64,000 nucleotides of DNA from Anisodus tanguticus (taxonomy: Eukaryota; Streptophyta; Magnoliopsida; Solanales; Solanaceae): assembly GCA_034509755.1 (NCBI GenBank), contig CM067555.1, positions 25,680,142-25,744,141 of the forward strand. Direction: 5' to 3'. This document shows positions 1 to 8,853 of the stretch, piece after piece. The position numbers and the translations under genes are program-made. Numbering within the stretch: the stretch's first letter is position 1; the number at the start of each line of letters is the position of its first letter. The notes under the pieces were generated by a model, which was given only the letters and a program-made list of their open reading frames with translations, was not told the DNA's origin and did no database searches.

Positions 1-26
1 TTTCTTTTTTCTTCTTGTAATTCAAT

Positions 27-546
27 TTAGTCAGAACTACTTTCGCTTTCTGAGTTTTGGTTAATAAAGTTAATATTTTCTAATTGTGATTCACTTTCTT
101 CATCAGTTTGACTACATAAAATTCTTCATATTCATATCATTTATTATTGTTTTCTTTTATTTGTTGTAGACTCATTATAAATTGTGTTGTATTTCTATAG
201 TTTACACTTTTTTCTTTATCTTTGGACATTTATTAGCATAATGTCCTTTTTCATTGCAATTCCAACATTTACATTCTTTAAGTTTTTCTTCTTCTAATGG
301 TTTTATATATTTTCTTTTCCTAAATTTTCTCTTATGTTTAATTTTTTCTTATTTCAAGGGTATTTCTATATCTTTTAAATCTCTTTTTCCTATAAGGTTT
401 GTAATAAGGTTGTTGGTTTTGTCTATTGTAATTATTATATCTTTTATATTTCTTTTGTTTATATCTCTTTTTATGACCCTTCTTATATTTCTTTTCTCTT
501 CTATTATCATCACATTCAAATTATAGTCTTCTTTATGTAAATCCAC
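27..546 (-). pseudogene. Endogenous pararetrovirus coat-protein C-terminal part (degraded)
   Basis: Read on the minus strand, the region from 546 downward is lysine/arginine-rich with one stop at 349-351. The same frame then reaches a CCHC zinc knuckle, C-X2-C-X4-H-X4-C (CWNCNEKGHYANKC, 267-226). A second frame near the end gives an acidic serine/glutamate tail closing at a stop at 27-29. A basic stretch, one knuckle and an acidic end are known of caulimovirid coat proteins; retrotransposon gag knuckles rarely have that acidic tail. A frameshift separates knuckle and tail. The fragment points away from the other viral ORFs at 873-3816, so the insert is rearranged. It is not functional as it stands. 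Retroviral-type gag is the alternative, less likely given the movement protein nearby. Confidence 0.7.
226..267 (-). other. CCHC zinc-knuckle motif of the pararetroviral coat protein
   Basis: The spacing is C-X2-C-X4-H-X4-C, with an aromatic residue after the first cysteine and glycine-histidine at the usual place. This class of knuckle binds single-stranded nucleic acid during packaging. All four metal ligands are present despite decay elsewhere in the fragment. Confidence 0.8.
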
Positions 547-573
547 ATATCTCTTTTAATCCTATTTTCTTAT

Positions 574-634
574 CATAAAAGCATATTTTCAAAAGAACAT
601 AGATACACCTATACAAATATACATGTTAGATGAT
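574..634 (+). repeat. Copy 1 of a 61-bp direct repeat (movement-protein fragment)
   Basis: This stretch matches 1753-1814 with one visible substitution (acatgttaga versus acatattaga). The second copy lies inside the movement-protein pseudogene. Here it stands alone, immediately beyond the inverted coat-protein fragment, so it marks a rearrangement junction within the viral insert. Confidence 0.85.
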
Positions 635-635
635 G

Positions 636-872
636 AAAAGATTCGCCCGTAAAAATGATATCAAAGCTTGTAAAAGGAATAGGTTATAAACAATGAAGAA
701 ACATTCAGAATTTAGCAAACTAGAATGTTAAATAAAAGATTTTTTTTATTTAAAGTACTAAAACACATCTTAATACAAAGAAGAAACCAAAATGAAATAC
801 TGTTAAAATATTATAGTGATTTAATAGAATTAAGAAAAAAAATTAGCAATAAAAAGACTGGAAGATTATAAT
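636..872 (+). other. AT-rich viral leader-like stretch, no gene seen
   Basis: Very AT-rich, with stops in all frames, it lies between the repeated movement-protein fragment and the first small ORF. It could be intergenic or leader sequence of the pararetrovirus. I see no primer-binding site and no conserved motif. Confidence 0.4.
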
Positions 873-1037
873 ATGATAGATGAAGAGACTGACTTAGCAG
901 AAATAAGTACAAATTTGGATGAGGTTATAAGAATATATAGAGAATTAATAGATCTCAACACTGAAATAATTAGACAAAACCAGGTAATAGCAGATTTGAA
1001 CGAACACCTACGAATGACAATAGAACATTATGGATGA
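873..1037 (+). CDS. Small pararetroviral ORF, 54 codons, acidic/helical
   Basis: It runs from ATG at 873 to TGA at 1035-1037. The product is rich in leucine, isoleucine, glutamate and aspartate with a heptad-like pattern, so probably helical. Its stop overlaps the start of the next ORF (ATG at 1030) by 8 bases, an arrangement common in compact caulimovirid genomes translated by reinitiation or leaky scanning. The function is not recognised. It could be a small virion-associated or accessory protein, or the intact tail of a longer ORF. There are no internal lesions, unlike the movement protein downstream. Confidence 0.5.
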   Translation: MIDEETDLAEISTNLDEVIRIYRELIDLNTEIIRQNQVIADLNEHLRMTIEHYG

Positions 1038-1371
1038 AAATAAGCTAATAGAACAACAAAATAAGTTAAGAGAACTTAAAATGATAGCCGAAAACCCCCT
1101 TACATATAATAGAGATATAAACCAACATATAGTAAGTTGTAGAATAAACATAGATCTTATAAAAGATAAAGATCAACGTCTACAAGAATATTCCCAACAA
1201 GTAAGTGAACAAGAAAATACTATTACAATCTTAAGAAACATGATAGCCCTAAAAGAAGAAAGACTAAGACAAAAAGAGGAAGAAAATATGAAACTAAGAG
1301 AAGAAAAATTACGACAAATAATCAGAAAAGATAATGAATTAAAAGACTTACAAGATGTTATAGAAGAATAG
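1030..1371 (+). CDS. Pararetroviral coiled-coil protein, 113 aa (virion-associated-like)
   Basis: An uninterrupted ORF begins within the stop of the preceding small ORF. From about residue 45 to the end it is dominated by E, K, R, Q and L in heptads (stretches such as RNMIALKEERLRQKEEENMKL), a long predicted coiled coil. Caulimovirids encode short coiled-coil proteins that tetramerise and decorate virions or assist movement; a match in size, charge and position supports that role by analogy only. No metal-binding or enzymatic motif is visible. A frameshifted part of a larger polyprotein is the alternative. Confidence 0.55.
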   Translation: MDENKLIEQQNKLRELKMIAENPLTYNRDINQHIVSCRINIDLIKDKDQRLQEYSQQVSEQENTITILRNMIALKEERLRQKEEENMKLREEKLRQIIRKDNELKDLQDVIEE

Positions 1372-1447
1372 TATAAGTACATCAACATATTAAAATAAGG
1401 ATAAAGGAAAAAAGATAGTAGAAGAATTTAATGAAACCTACTACCAA

Positions 1448-2142
1448 ATGAATACATATGGAGGAGGAATGACACAAACATTAAGCTTTAAACCAGAAAT
1501 ATATCAGAAAATACAAGATGAAAAGGAAGAACTATCTATAAAGAAAATATTTAAAACAAAATGGTTTGAAAGAAATAAAGAAATAAGATATATAGCACAA
1601 AAGCATAAAAATATAATATACACAACTAGTATAAATGGAAGAACAAAAATAAACTTGATAACAAATGAAGTAATAAAAAGAGAGTTAGCAAAACTATCTA
1701 CTAAAGAAGCTAAAAAAATATAGGAATATATACTTTGGAGGAGTAGAATTTACCATAAAAGCATATTTTCAAAAGAACATAGATACACCTATACAAATAT
1801 ACATATTAGATGATAGAATATTAGGTAATCTACAAGATGCTCTAATATCAGTAATAAAAGGAAATTTAATATACCAAAAGCTAAAATTTATAGTACAACC
1901 AGATTTAGTATATTATTAAAAGATGAACATAAAGACTTAGCCTTAACACTATATTACAAACTAGATGGAATAAATATGTCACCGGGAAGTAAAGTTATAA
2001 GTATAGAAACAAAAATGATATATGCCCTAATCGGAAATCACCATGTGAAAAAACAACATGAAATGAATATCTTAGTACCAAAAATGTACCAAGAAATATT
2101 AGAACAAATAGAACATAAAGAAAATTCCAAGAAAAGAGAGGA
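1448..2142 (+). pseudogene. Pararetroviral movement protein, two frameshifts, 3' end cut by mitochondrial-type insert
   Basis: The first 91 codons (1448-1723) are open. The frame then shifts at an A-run near 1712-1718 and again near 1905-1910, and the last frame ends where unrelated DNA begins at about 2143. Pieces in successive frames show the mixed beta-strand/lysine-rich pattern of caulimovirid (30K-superfamily) movement proteins, with a D-D-R-I-L-G-N-L segment and later a G-N-H-H-V segment. Such proteins build tubules through plasmodesmata. The first shift falls in a homopolymer, typical of decay or slippage. The relic is non-functional. Movement-protein identity rests on pattern and on the position before a protease ORF. 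Confidence 0.6.
1753..1814 (+). repeat. Copy 2 of the 61-bp direct repeat (inside movement protein)
   Basis: This is the partner of 574-634. Here it lies in its expected coding context, so this is the parental copy and 574-634 the displaced one. Confidence 0.85.
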
Positions 2143-3250
2143 GTGAAAGCCACTTGCTTGACCCGACTACACAGGGCAATGCTTGATATAAGGGTTTCAG
2201 ATATACATTCTTTGTTTGTGCGCCCCTTACCGTTCTCGCTCAGTCTTTCAACGGCTGATCTTCCGCTTCAGTCTGCGTTTTTCGGAGCGAGTGGAATAAA
2301 CGAGTTCAATACGCTGGATAAGAAGCGTAGTATACGAAGCGCAATTATAGAGTCATTTCAGCAGAGAAAGATTGGGCACTGGAAAGTCTGTTGGAGCGAA
2401 TTGGATGATCGGGCTGAGGGCTGTTGGCAGCGAGAAAGCAGAAATAAGAATTGCTTTTAACTTCCTATCGGCCCTCTTCTTGGCTCTTATCTACGTCCCT
2501 CTGCCCCTGATCGGGATTCCAAGCTCATGAGTCACTTTTTCTCTAATAATAAGGTAGCTCCAACCTATACAAGGGGGTCTTTTACTCTGCTTGCTTCTGA
2601 CTCCCTATGAGCCCTTCTTTCCAACCCTTTGTAGAAATGAAACAAAAAAGTCACAAAATCATTATAACCCGATAAATGCCGGTGTGACAGTATGAGTAGA
2701 CGGTGCTCTTCTCTTTCCGGGTTCATAATCGGTGCTATTGAATCTGCAGTTAAGGGAATATCGCCAGTTCTTTAAAAAAGAGTTTAACCCGGATCAAAAG
2801 AAAGCTTCTTATCGAGAGACAGATTACAGCAGGGGTTCCAAACCTATCTTACTAATAATGCAAACGATGCAATAGCTTCGGTTAGAGCAAAGCCCAAAAT
2901 GACGCTTCTGCCTTTCCACTTTCCACGAGTCAAAATTAGTCTGCCCTTTTCTTCGTACGCAAGTAAGTTTATGAATGTTATGATGGCCAGGCTGGCTACC
3001 CAGCGTTTACCGTGGGCACGATAACTGGTACACCAGAGGTGCGGCCCACTTGGTGTCGGATCAGCTCGTTTTGACTAAGCATATGACGAAGGATCGGCCG
3101 AAGGCCCTCCCACTCTCTCTCATTTATTCAGCGAAAAAAACAAGCTCTGATAAACCCGCAACAAGAACTGACTTGGGCTTGCGCCTTTGTCCGTTCGTAT
3201 GGCACGAGTCGCTTCCCCCTTTCCTTCACCACCAGCTCCACTTTTATATC
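2143..3250. other. Mitochondrial-type DNA insert in the pararetrovirus (NUMT-like)
   Basis: Base composition changes sharply from about 25 percent GC to near 50 percent at 2143 and returns near 3250. The style is that of angiosperm mitochondrial intergenic DNA, and an antisense atp9 3' fragment lies inside at 2848-2904. Viral coding resumes on the far side with a protease ORF. No long conserved mitochondrial gene is complete. ORFs crossing it (for example a 105-codon one at 2143-2460) look fortuitous. Either a mitochondrial segment was ligated at a break inside the viral copy, or viral and organellar fragments were joined during one integration. The exact edges are uncertain by some tens of bases. 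Confidence 0.65.
2848..2904 (-). pseudogene. atp9: Fragment of mitochondrial ATP synthase subunit c (atp9), 3' part
   Basis: On the minus strand one frame reads VILGFALTEAIASFALLVR then a stop. The portion GFALTEAIA-FAL is the second membrane helix of ATP synthase subunit 9, including the proton-binding acidic residue. The serine after AIA corresponds to a position known to be changed to leucine by C-to-U editing in plant mitochondria, so this looks like unedited genomic DNA. Homology ends after about 15 codons and the sequence diverges to a premature stop, as in recombined mitochondrial atp9 copies. The 5' part of the gene is absent. Confidence 0.7.
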
Positions 3251-3294
3251 CAGATTGGAACTGGACTTAGATAACTATACCAGAAGAAATATAT

Positions 3295-3816
3295 ATGGAT
3301 TTTAATATCAGAACCCTGACACCATCAAAAAGGTTAATACCAAAAATAGACGGATCTAGACTGAGTATTACAAAAGAACCAATAATGTCACGATAAACTA
3401 GTGTTATACAACCTAGAATATTAGATTTAATAAATACAAACACTAATAGATTAAACATTAAGGTAATAATATTTAAAGGTATAATAACAACAAATTGTAT
3501 AGCTGAAATAAATACTGGAGCTATTAAAAGTTTTATACATATAAGTAAGATTAATGAAAATGATTGTGATTTAATAGACCCACAAACTTATAATTATCCT
3601 GAAAATGAAAGAGAAATAATAATTACTAAAAGTATTAATTTAAGATTCAAAATCCAAGATCTAGAATATAAGATAAATATAGGAGTAATAGAATATGACA
3701 GTTTCAATGAACTACTTTTAGGAAGTGACTTTTTAACCATGATAAATTATAAGATAAATAATAACGGAATTGAAATAACTGACCAAGGGAAAATAATATT
3801 CGTAAATAAAGTATGA
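3295..3816 (+). pseudogene. Pararetroviral aspartic protease domain, catalytic Asp changed to Asn, one stop
   Basis: A single frame runs from ATG 3295 to TGA 3814-3816 with one internal TAA at 3394-3396. The active-site motif normally D-T/S-G-A reads N-T-G-A, the first residue being AAT at 3511-3513. A later hydrophobic-hydrophobic-G segment (ELLLGSDFL) fits the second conserved block of retropepsins. In caulimovirids this domain precedes reverse transcriptase and RNase H, but no RT follows here, so the viral copy is truncated. The G-to-A type change at the catalytic codon and the internal stop make the product inactive. Confidence 0.7.
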
Positions 3817-4110
3817 ATATACAAAGAGAAATAATAGAGAAAAAATAGAAATTAAAAATAATAAAAACAGCTTTATCAGAAGAAATATTTTCACAACTCA
3901 AATACTTATTACAAGGCAAACGTAAGCTAAAAGTATTATTATTTATCACTTGTGTTTTAAAGTAGTATAGGAAATTGTTTCCTAACAATACTTGTTGTTT
4001 CATATCATTCAGTTAGTATATTACTGGTAGTCTAAATAAATGTGCAAGGAACAATCATAGAAATCTAACCAGAATCTTTGTTAATGCATTTATACTATTA
4101 TAAGGAAAAA
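3817..4110. other. AT-rich tail, no gene seen
   Basis: No coding signal or viral RT motif is visible after the protease stop. It may be a pararetroviral intergenic remnant, or the poorly defined far end of the minus-strand LTR that begins at 5144. Confidence 0.4.
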
Positions 4111-5144
4111 AGTAGTACGCTTCTTTAGTCCCAAAATATTTATCAGGCTGGCAAGTTCGATAGGATTCGATGTAGGATCTGTGGATTTGGGGAGAAATTT
4201 CCCTCCCAATCCAATGTAACCAATAGAAGTGCAGAATTCAAATTTGCAAATGGACAAAGCTAATTAATAAACGAACAGAAAAAACACAGAAAGGGGTGAC
4301 CTTACCTGGTGTGGTGGTGGTGGTATAGTGGCATGAAGGGGTGAGAGATGAGGGAATTTAACGCCCTTGCCTCATTCGGCCATGCAGGTACCAGTCAAAG
4401 CCAGGTACCTCTGCGATTTTGCCAATTCCGGCAACATCGCAGAGGAGAGAGGGAGATACGACCGTGACTAGGGTTTTTGTTTTGCTCTAAAATGAAAAGG
4501 GATAAGGGGTATGGTTTGCATATATGCAGACGTGGGTCTGTTCTGTGTCTTTTGACTTGGGCTCGACCGATTTTAAATTAAAAACAAAAGCCCAAATCCG
4601 ATCTTTAAATAGGATAATAAAGAATGACCACATTTGGCCATTTTTAAATGAGAAATTAACCAAATATTTTTAATTATAAGCAAATTAGGTCAAATCTTTT
4701 AATTAAAGGCCAATTTTGACACTAGTTGAAAACAAAGACCCTTTTAAATTGTAGTAAAAAGTGTAAAACCTTTTCAATTAAATTTAAATGACATAAAATT
4801 GAGATTTAATTACCCTATTTAATTAAATAAATTTTCCGATTTTGATGGAGTAATATATTAATCAATTCAAATTGTGAATATAATCAATTAATTACACAAT
4901 TGTTTTTCTTTAATTTTGATTTTAAAATTGCAAATTGATAATTATATCTTAAAATTGTGAAATTGAAGTATGATATACAATAAATATACTGGATGATATT
5001 TTGTCAAATAAAAATAGCAAAATATTTCTGAGATAATTTTGTAAAATCAATTTTGCCTTATAAAAGTATATTTACTCTGTCTGTGACTTGAAAATCTTAA
5101 ATAATTAAATAAAGTTATTGGAGGGTAAAAATTAGGTGTCAACA
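4110..5144 (-). repeat. Tat-family LTR, minus strand, far end approximate
   Basis: Reading down from 5144 the sequence begins tgttgacacctaat, then a block with taccctccaataa, and resembles the plus-strand LTR starting at 38862. Shared landmarks include the terminal block, a ttactcc-tcaaaatc segment, the GGCC-rich middle and a pyrimidine-rich segment before the putative transcription start. Divergence is much larger than between 5852-7107 and 39583-40842, so this is a different subfamily member. I see no polypurine tract or primer site beside it, so it may be a solo or truncated LTR. Confidence 0.6.
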
Positions 5145-5652
5145 ACAACAATTACACAACAAGGAATTTCTAATCCAGCACCTGAAACTCACCCGAGACC
5201 TCCTGGATACAAACCAAATATGCTACCAGAGTGTAAACGACGCTACAGACTTGCTGGTGCACTCAAAATACCAATACGATAATGCTAAGACTCGCTTTTC
5301 CCCAAATCACTCCAAACTTTTCCAAAATTCACATTTAGCAAACAAGGACTCAAAATACATCTGAACGCCTCAGAAAGCAAACCAAAGACTCGACCAAGTC
5401 AAAAATATCGTTATGGACCTAACGAAAGCGATGATACTTGGAAATAGATACGTTTACCTAAAAGTTGACTTTTAGTCAACTCTTTCCATTTTAAAACTTC
5501 TAATTTAGATTTTCATTTAGAAATCTATGCAATCTACCTCGGGAAATGTGCCACCAAGCCCCGCAAGTCACAAATACCAAAAAGAGTCTATGAGAAAGGT
5601 GGTTGGGTCAACATAGGGCAATAAGCCTAAAATGACCGAATGGATCGTTACA
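5145..5652 (-). repeat. Chromovirus LTR edge, minus strand (truncated)
   Basis: On the minus strand an LTR-like start, tgtaacgatccattcggtc, begins at 5652, just after the chromodomain remnant at 5653-5850, as expected where pol meets a 3' LTR. The sequence continues to about 5145, where the Tat-family LTR takes over. Only the first ~500 bp of this LTR remain. Confidence 0.55.
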
Positions 5653-5850
5653 TCAGATACCAATTAAACAAATGTTTATCCTCAAATGGAAAAGATATGA
5701 AGGGAAAAACATACTAGAATAGGTAAAAAGCTGGGGGTATCTACTCTGCATATTCATCTTGGTCTTCCATGTAGTCTCCTCAACCGGCCGGTGCTTCCAT
5801 TTCACCTTGAAAGAAGCAATTTCCTTGGACCTCAACTTTCTTGCCAAGAA
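5653..5850 (-). pseudogene. Chromovirus integrase C-terminal chromodomain remnant
   Basis: The minus-strand frame reads LRSKEIASFKVKWKHRPVEETTWK followed by RYPQLF. The K-V-K-W, V-E-E-T-T-W and Y-P-L-F landmarks are those of the chromodomain at the end of Tekay/Del-type integrases, which steers integration toward chromatin marks. The two tryptophans of the fold are present. The upstream integrase is absent because homology to the plus-strand Tat LTR starts at about 5852. Confidence 0.75.
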
Positions 5851-5851
5851 T

Positions 5852-7519
5852 GACAACTACCACTAGTACAAACAATCATGAAGTTGGTGTGGCCGAAAGG
5901 GGTAAGGGCATTAATTGCCCATCATTCTCTCACCTCTCGATGCCATTGTACCCTATACCCCCAAAGTGAGACTACCCCTCTCTTTTATTACTTTTTCTGC
6001 GATCCTTAATTGGATTTGTCCATTTCTGATTTCAAATGATCCAATTTCATTGGTTGAGAACCTTTTTTGGAGGGATCTCCCCCAAAATTTGTTCTCCCAC
6101 ATCAATTCTTTGGGATCTACTAGGGTTGCAATGATTATATAAATTGAAACCCCGTCCCTTCATTTTCATTGGTCAATAACTTGAATCTCAGGTATTTATA
6201 TATTTGACATCCATTTTCAAGTTCAAATCTACTAGTTTTGTCTAATTTGGGATCCAACCCCTTTGGTGGAACCCATACTTAGTGAAATTAGTCTGTCACA
6301 ACTAAAATCTTTCATTTCGTGTGTGTTTGTGAATTTACGTGGTCTAGAGTGAATATTTGAGTTCCCTTCAACCTTTCGGCTGCCTCCATAGAAGGTAAAT
6401 TCTTTCCCTTTAAGTCTTTTGTTTAAGTTTCACAGTTTTAATATGTATTATGTGATTACTGGCATGCATAGTTAGTTACTTAACTGTTTATTTTCATTAG
6501 ATTGTTTCTAGTTTAGTTTAAGTTTGAGTTTTAGGTTTTAGTTTAAAGTAATGTAGGATTGTGATGAATGTCCATGATTAAGAGTAGTCTAGATGTCTGT
6601 TAATCTGTGAATCATGTTCATTTAGTTCAATGTACATAAGTGTGTTCATTAGTGATTTTAAGACTGGTTCAATGCTAGACAAGTATGTAGTGATTGCTTT
6701 GCTTATAATGTATGATAGTTTATGTGAAACATGTGTTCTTTATTGGATCTTGTCATTAGTTGAGAATGAATATGGATTTGAGGTATTTTGATATGTCTAT
6801 GAACCTGTTTTGATTAGTTTGAGAAGAATGGACTGACTTAGTAGAATGATACACCTAATTGTTTGATATTAAACCTATTTTGAATATGTAAATACCATCT
6901 ATGATCTGTTTTAAAACATGTATAGGTTAAAAATTGTTTAGAACACTTGTTTGTTGGTGATTTTTTGGGGATAGTAGCCTGCTCATACTTTGTACCGTAT
7001 GGAACCTAGCATTAAGGACCACCTAAGTTAAAACTGAACTTAGAATAATGTCTATCCATACTCTATTTAATCAGTATGGCCTGTTTTGGTAACATATTGA
7101 TTTAAGTTTACCTGAATTAGACTAGTTGGAAGGAAGATGAATATAGTCGCAATTTTTGAACACCTGCTATAATTATAAGAAGAATAGGATCAAATACATG
7201 TAGATAAGGACTTTAGCTTGACTTAGGAGAAGCTTAATGTTCGGAGATAATCAAATAGGTTGTTACACTTAGTTAATCTGAATAGTCAATAACTTAGAAT
7301 GGACTCAAAGGTCTGTTGAAATAAACTCAAGTCCCAATAGGTTAAAAAATGATATGTCTTTGTTTAGTGTTAGGTAAATGTGTCTGAATCTTGCATTCTT
7401 TGTCACACAAGTTTGAGTTTGCTTTCCTTGGCTTAAAAGAAATGATGTTTTGTGTTCCCTTGAAATGGAAATGTCTTTTAATCCCTCTATTTGAATTGTT
7501 TGAGTTCATATGATGTTGT
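5852..7519 (+). repeat. Tat element 5' LTR, first preserved part
   Basis: From 5852 to about 7107 it is highly similar to 39583-40842, base by base with few indels, including the cctttnggaggga and ggtaaat-cttt landmarks. The first ~720 bp present in the 3' copy are missing. It is interrupted at 7519/7520 by the copia element and resumes at 12490. Confidence 0.8.
7515..7519 (+). repeat. Target-site duplication gttgt (left)
   Basis: Identical to 12490-12494 on the other side of the copia element. The 5-bp length is normal for integrase-mediated LTR element insertion. Confidence 0.9.
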
Positions 7520-7754
7520 TGTTAAATATACATATGATATACAATATATCATATGTATATTTTGGATTTTGTATATTAGTTTAGGTAGTATTTGAGTATA
7601 ATTAGTATTGTATACTTACCATAATTGTATAGTTAGTGTCCAAGTAGAATAAGGTTTTAGGAGTAGCATAGGAATAGGATTCTCCTATTATGAAAATATG
7701 TAAATGTATATAGTCTTTCAATCAATGAAAATAATCAAGGGATTATTTCTTTCA
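7520..7754 (+). repeat. Copia 5' LTR
   Basis: It begins tgttaaa and ends ttca, giving TG...CA termini. An 18-bp-arm palindrome (7524-7541 and 7545-7562) sits four bases from the start. It differs from the 3' LTR by five substitutions, lacks a 14-bp duplication of taccataattgtat and has one ta fewer. Confidence 0.95.
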
Positions 7755-7766
7755 TGGTATCAGAAG
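7755..7766 (+). promoter_or_regulatory. Copia primer-binding site (initiator tRNA-Met type)
   Basis: tggtatcagaag directly abuts the LTR. The usual plant site complementary to initiator tRNA-Met is tggtatcagagc, so the last positions have drifted. Confidence 0.8.
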
Positions 7767-7933
7767 TCTAGGACTAAATTTCTTCCACTCTTCTCCAAAA
7801 TTTCTCTCAGTTTTCCGTGCTCCTTCTCGGCCAAAAACTGCATCGATTTTCGTGCCCCTTCCTCGGATTTCATGTTAAATTTTACCTCATCTCTTCCCAA
7901 ATTTTCTACAAAATCACCTATTGTTCTTTCGTT

Positions 7934-8809
7934 ATGTCGACGACAAAGAGCACGTTTTATCCTGCCCGTGTTGTTTCTAACATCAAGAATCACATACCTC
8001 TCATTCTTGAAATAGAAAACGTCCAATAAGCAATGTGGGCCGAGTTGTTTAAAATTCACGCTCGCTCGCATCAAGTCATCCATCACATAATCCCCGCGGC
8101 TCCTGAGGATACGGAAGTGCCTCAACGTGAGGATGATCCTAAGTTATGGACAACGCTTGATGCCACCGTCCTTCAGTAGATTTATTCCACTATCTCTACT
8201 GACCTGTTGAAGACGATTATCGAGCCAAACGCTACGGCAATGGCTGCTTGGGACAGGCTGCTTGACATATTCCAAGATAATCAGAATTTCAGAGTTGTTA
8301 CTCGTGAGCAGGACTTTTCCCACTTCAACATGGAAAATTTCCCGAATGTTTCAGTGTATTGCAAAAGGTTGAAAGAATTGGCGGACCAACTCCGCAACGT
8401 TGGTGCACCCGTTAGTGAAGATCGTCTGGTTCTACAGATGGTTGCTGGCCTCTCCGAGGCATTTAGTCGCGTTGGGACCCTACTTCATCAAAGTAACCCT
8501 CTCCCAACATTCTATCAAGCCCGCTCCACGCTTACTTTGGAAGAAACTAGATTAGCTAAGAAGGCGGCTACCGGGGCAAGTCCCGTGGTCATGATGACGT
8601 CCTCCACAAATTCTCCAGGGTGTGTTGATAATTCGGGCCAAAACCGTGCTCACGGTGGCAACAAGAATACTAGGAAAAATAATGAAAGAAATCGCGGTGG
8701 TAACATCAGCAGTACTAGCGGCAGTAGGCCTCACTCCATCAACAGTGGGCCTCGGCCCCACTGGTCCCAGCCTTGGGCCCCCTGGCCGTGGGCCTGGACC
8801 AGTAGGTAG
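7934..8809 (+). pseudogene. Copia gag, two in-frame stops
   Basis: One frame runs from ATG 7934 to a stop ending at 8809, with TAA at 8027-8029 and TAG at 8177-8179. The central part has the copia gag helical region (WDRLLDIFQDNQ, YCKRLKELADQL, LVLQMVAGLSEAF), which forms the particle shell. The C-terminal ~80 residues are rich in Asn, Gly, Arg, Pro and Trp, with no C-X2-C-X4-H-X4-C knuckle. The protease follows in another frame, about 50 bp later. The 5' UTR from 7767 to 7933 shows nothing else. Confidence 0.85.
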
Positions 8810-8853
8810 TGGCCCAACAATCTCGATTGTTCAACGCCTCCATCCCACGGTAA

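Noticed and set aside
254..526. 90-codon hydrophobic plus-strand ORF as a membrane protein
   Set aside because: It is the antisense of the lysine-rich coat-protein frame; the Phe/Leu/Ile-rich product reflects complementing AAA/AAT codons.
2143..2460. 105-codon ORF as a gene
   Set aside because: It begins with GTG at the virus/organelle junction, shows no domain and is best explained as chance in GC-richer inserted DNA.
3050..3274. 74-codon ORF as a gene
   Set aside because: It lies across the mitochondrial-type DNA and ends at the viral junction, with no motif.
4110..5144. 5' LTR of the same Tat insertion
   Set aside because: Opposite orientation and clearly greater divergence than 5852-7107 versus 39583-40842.
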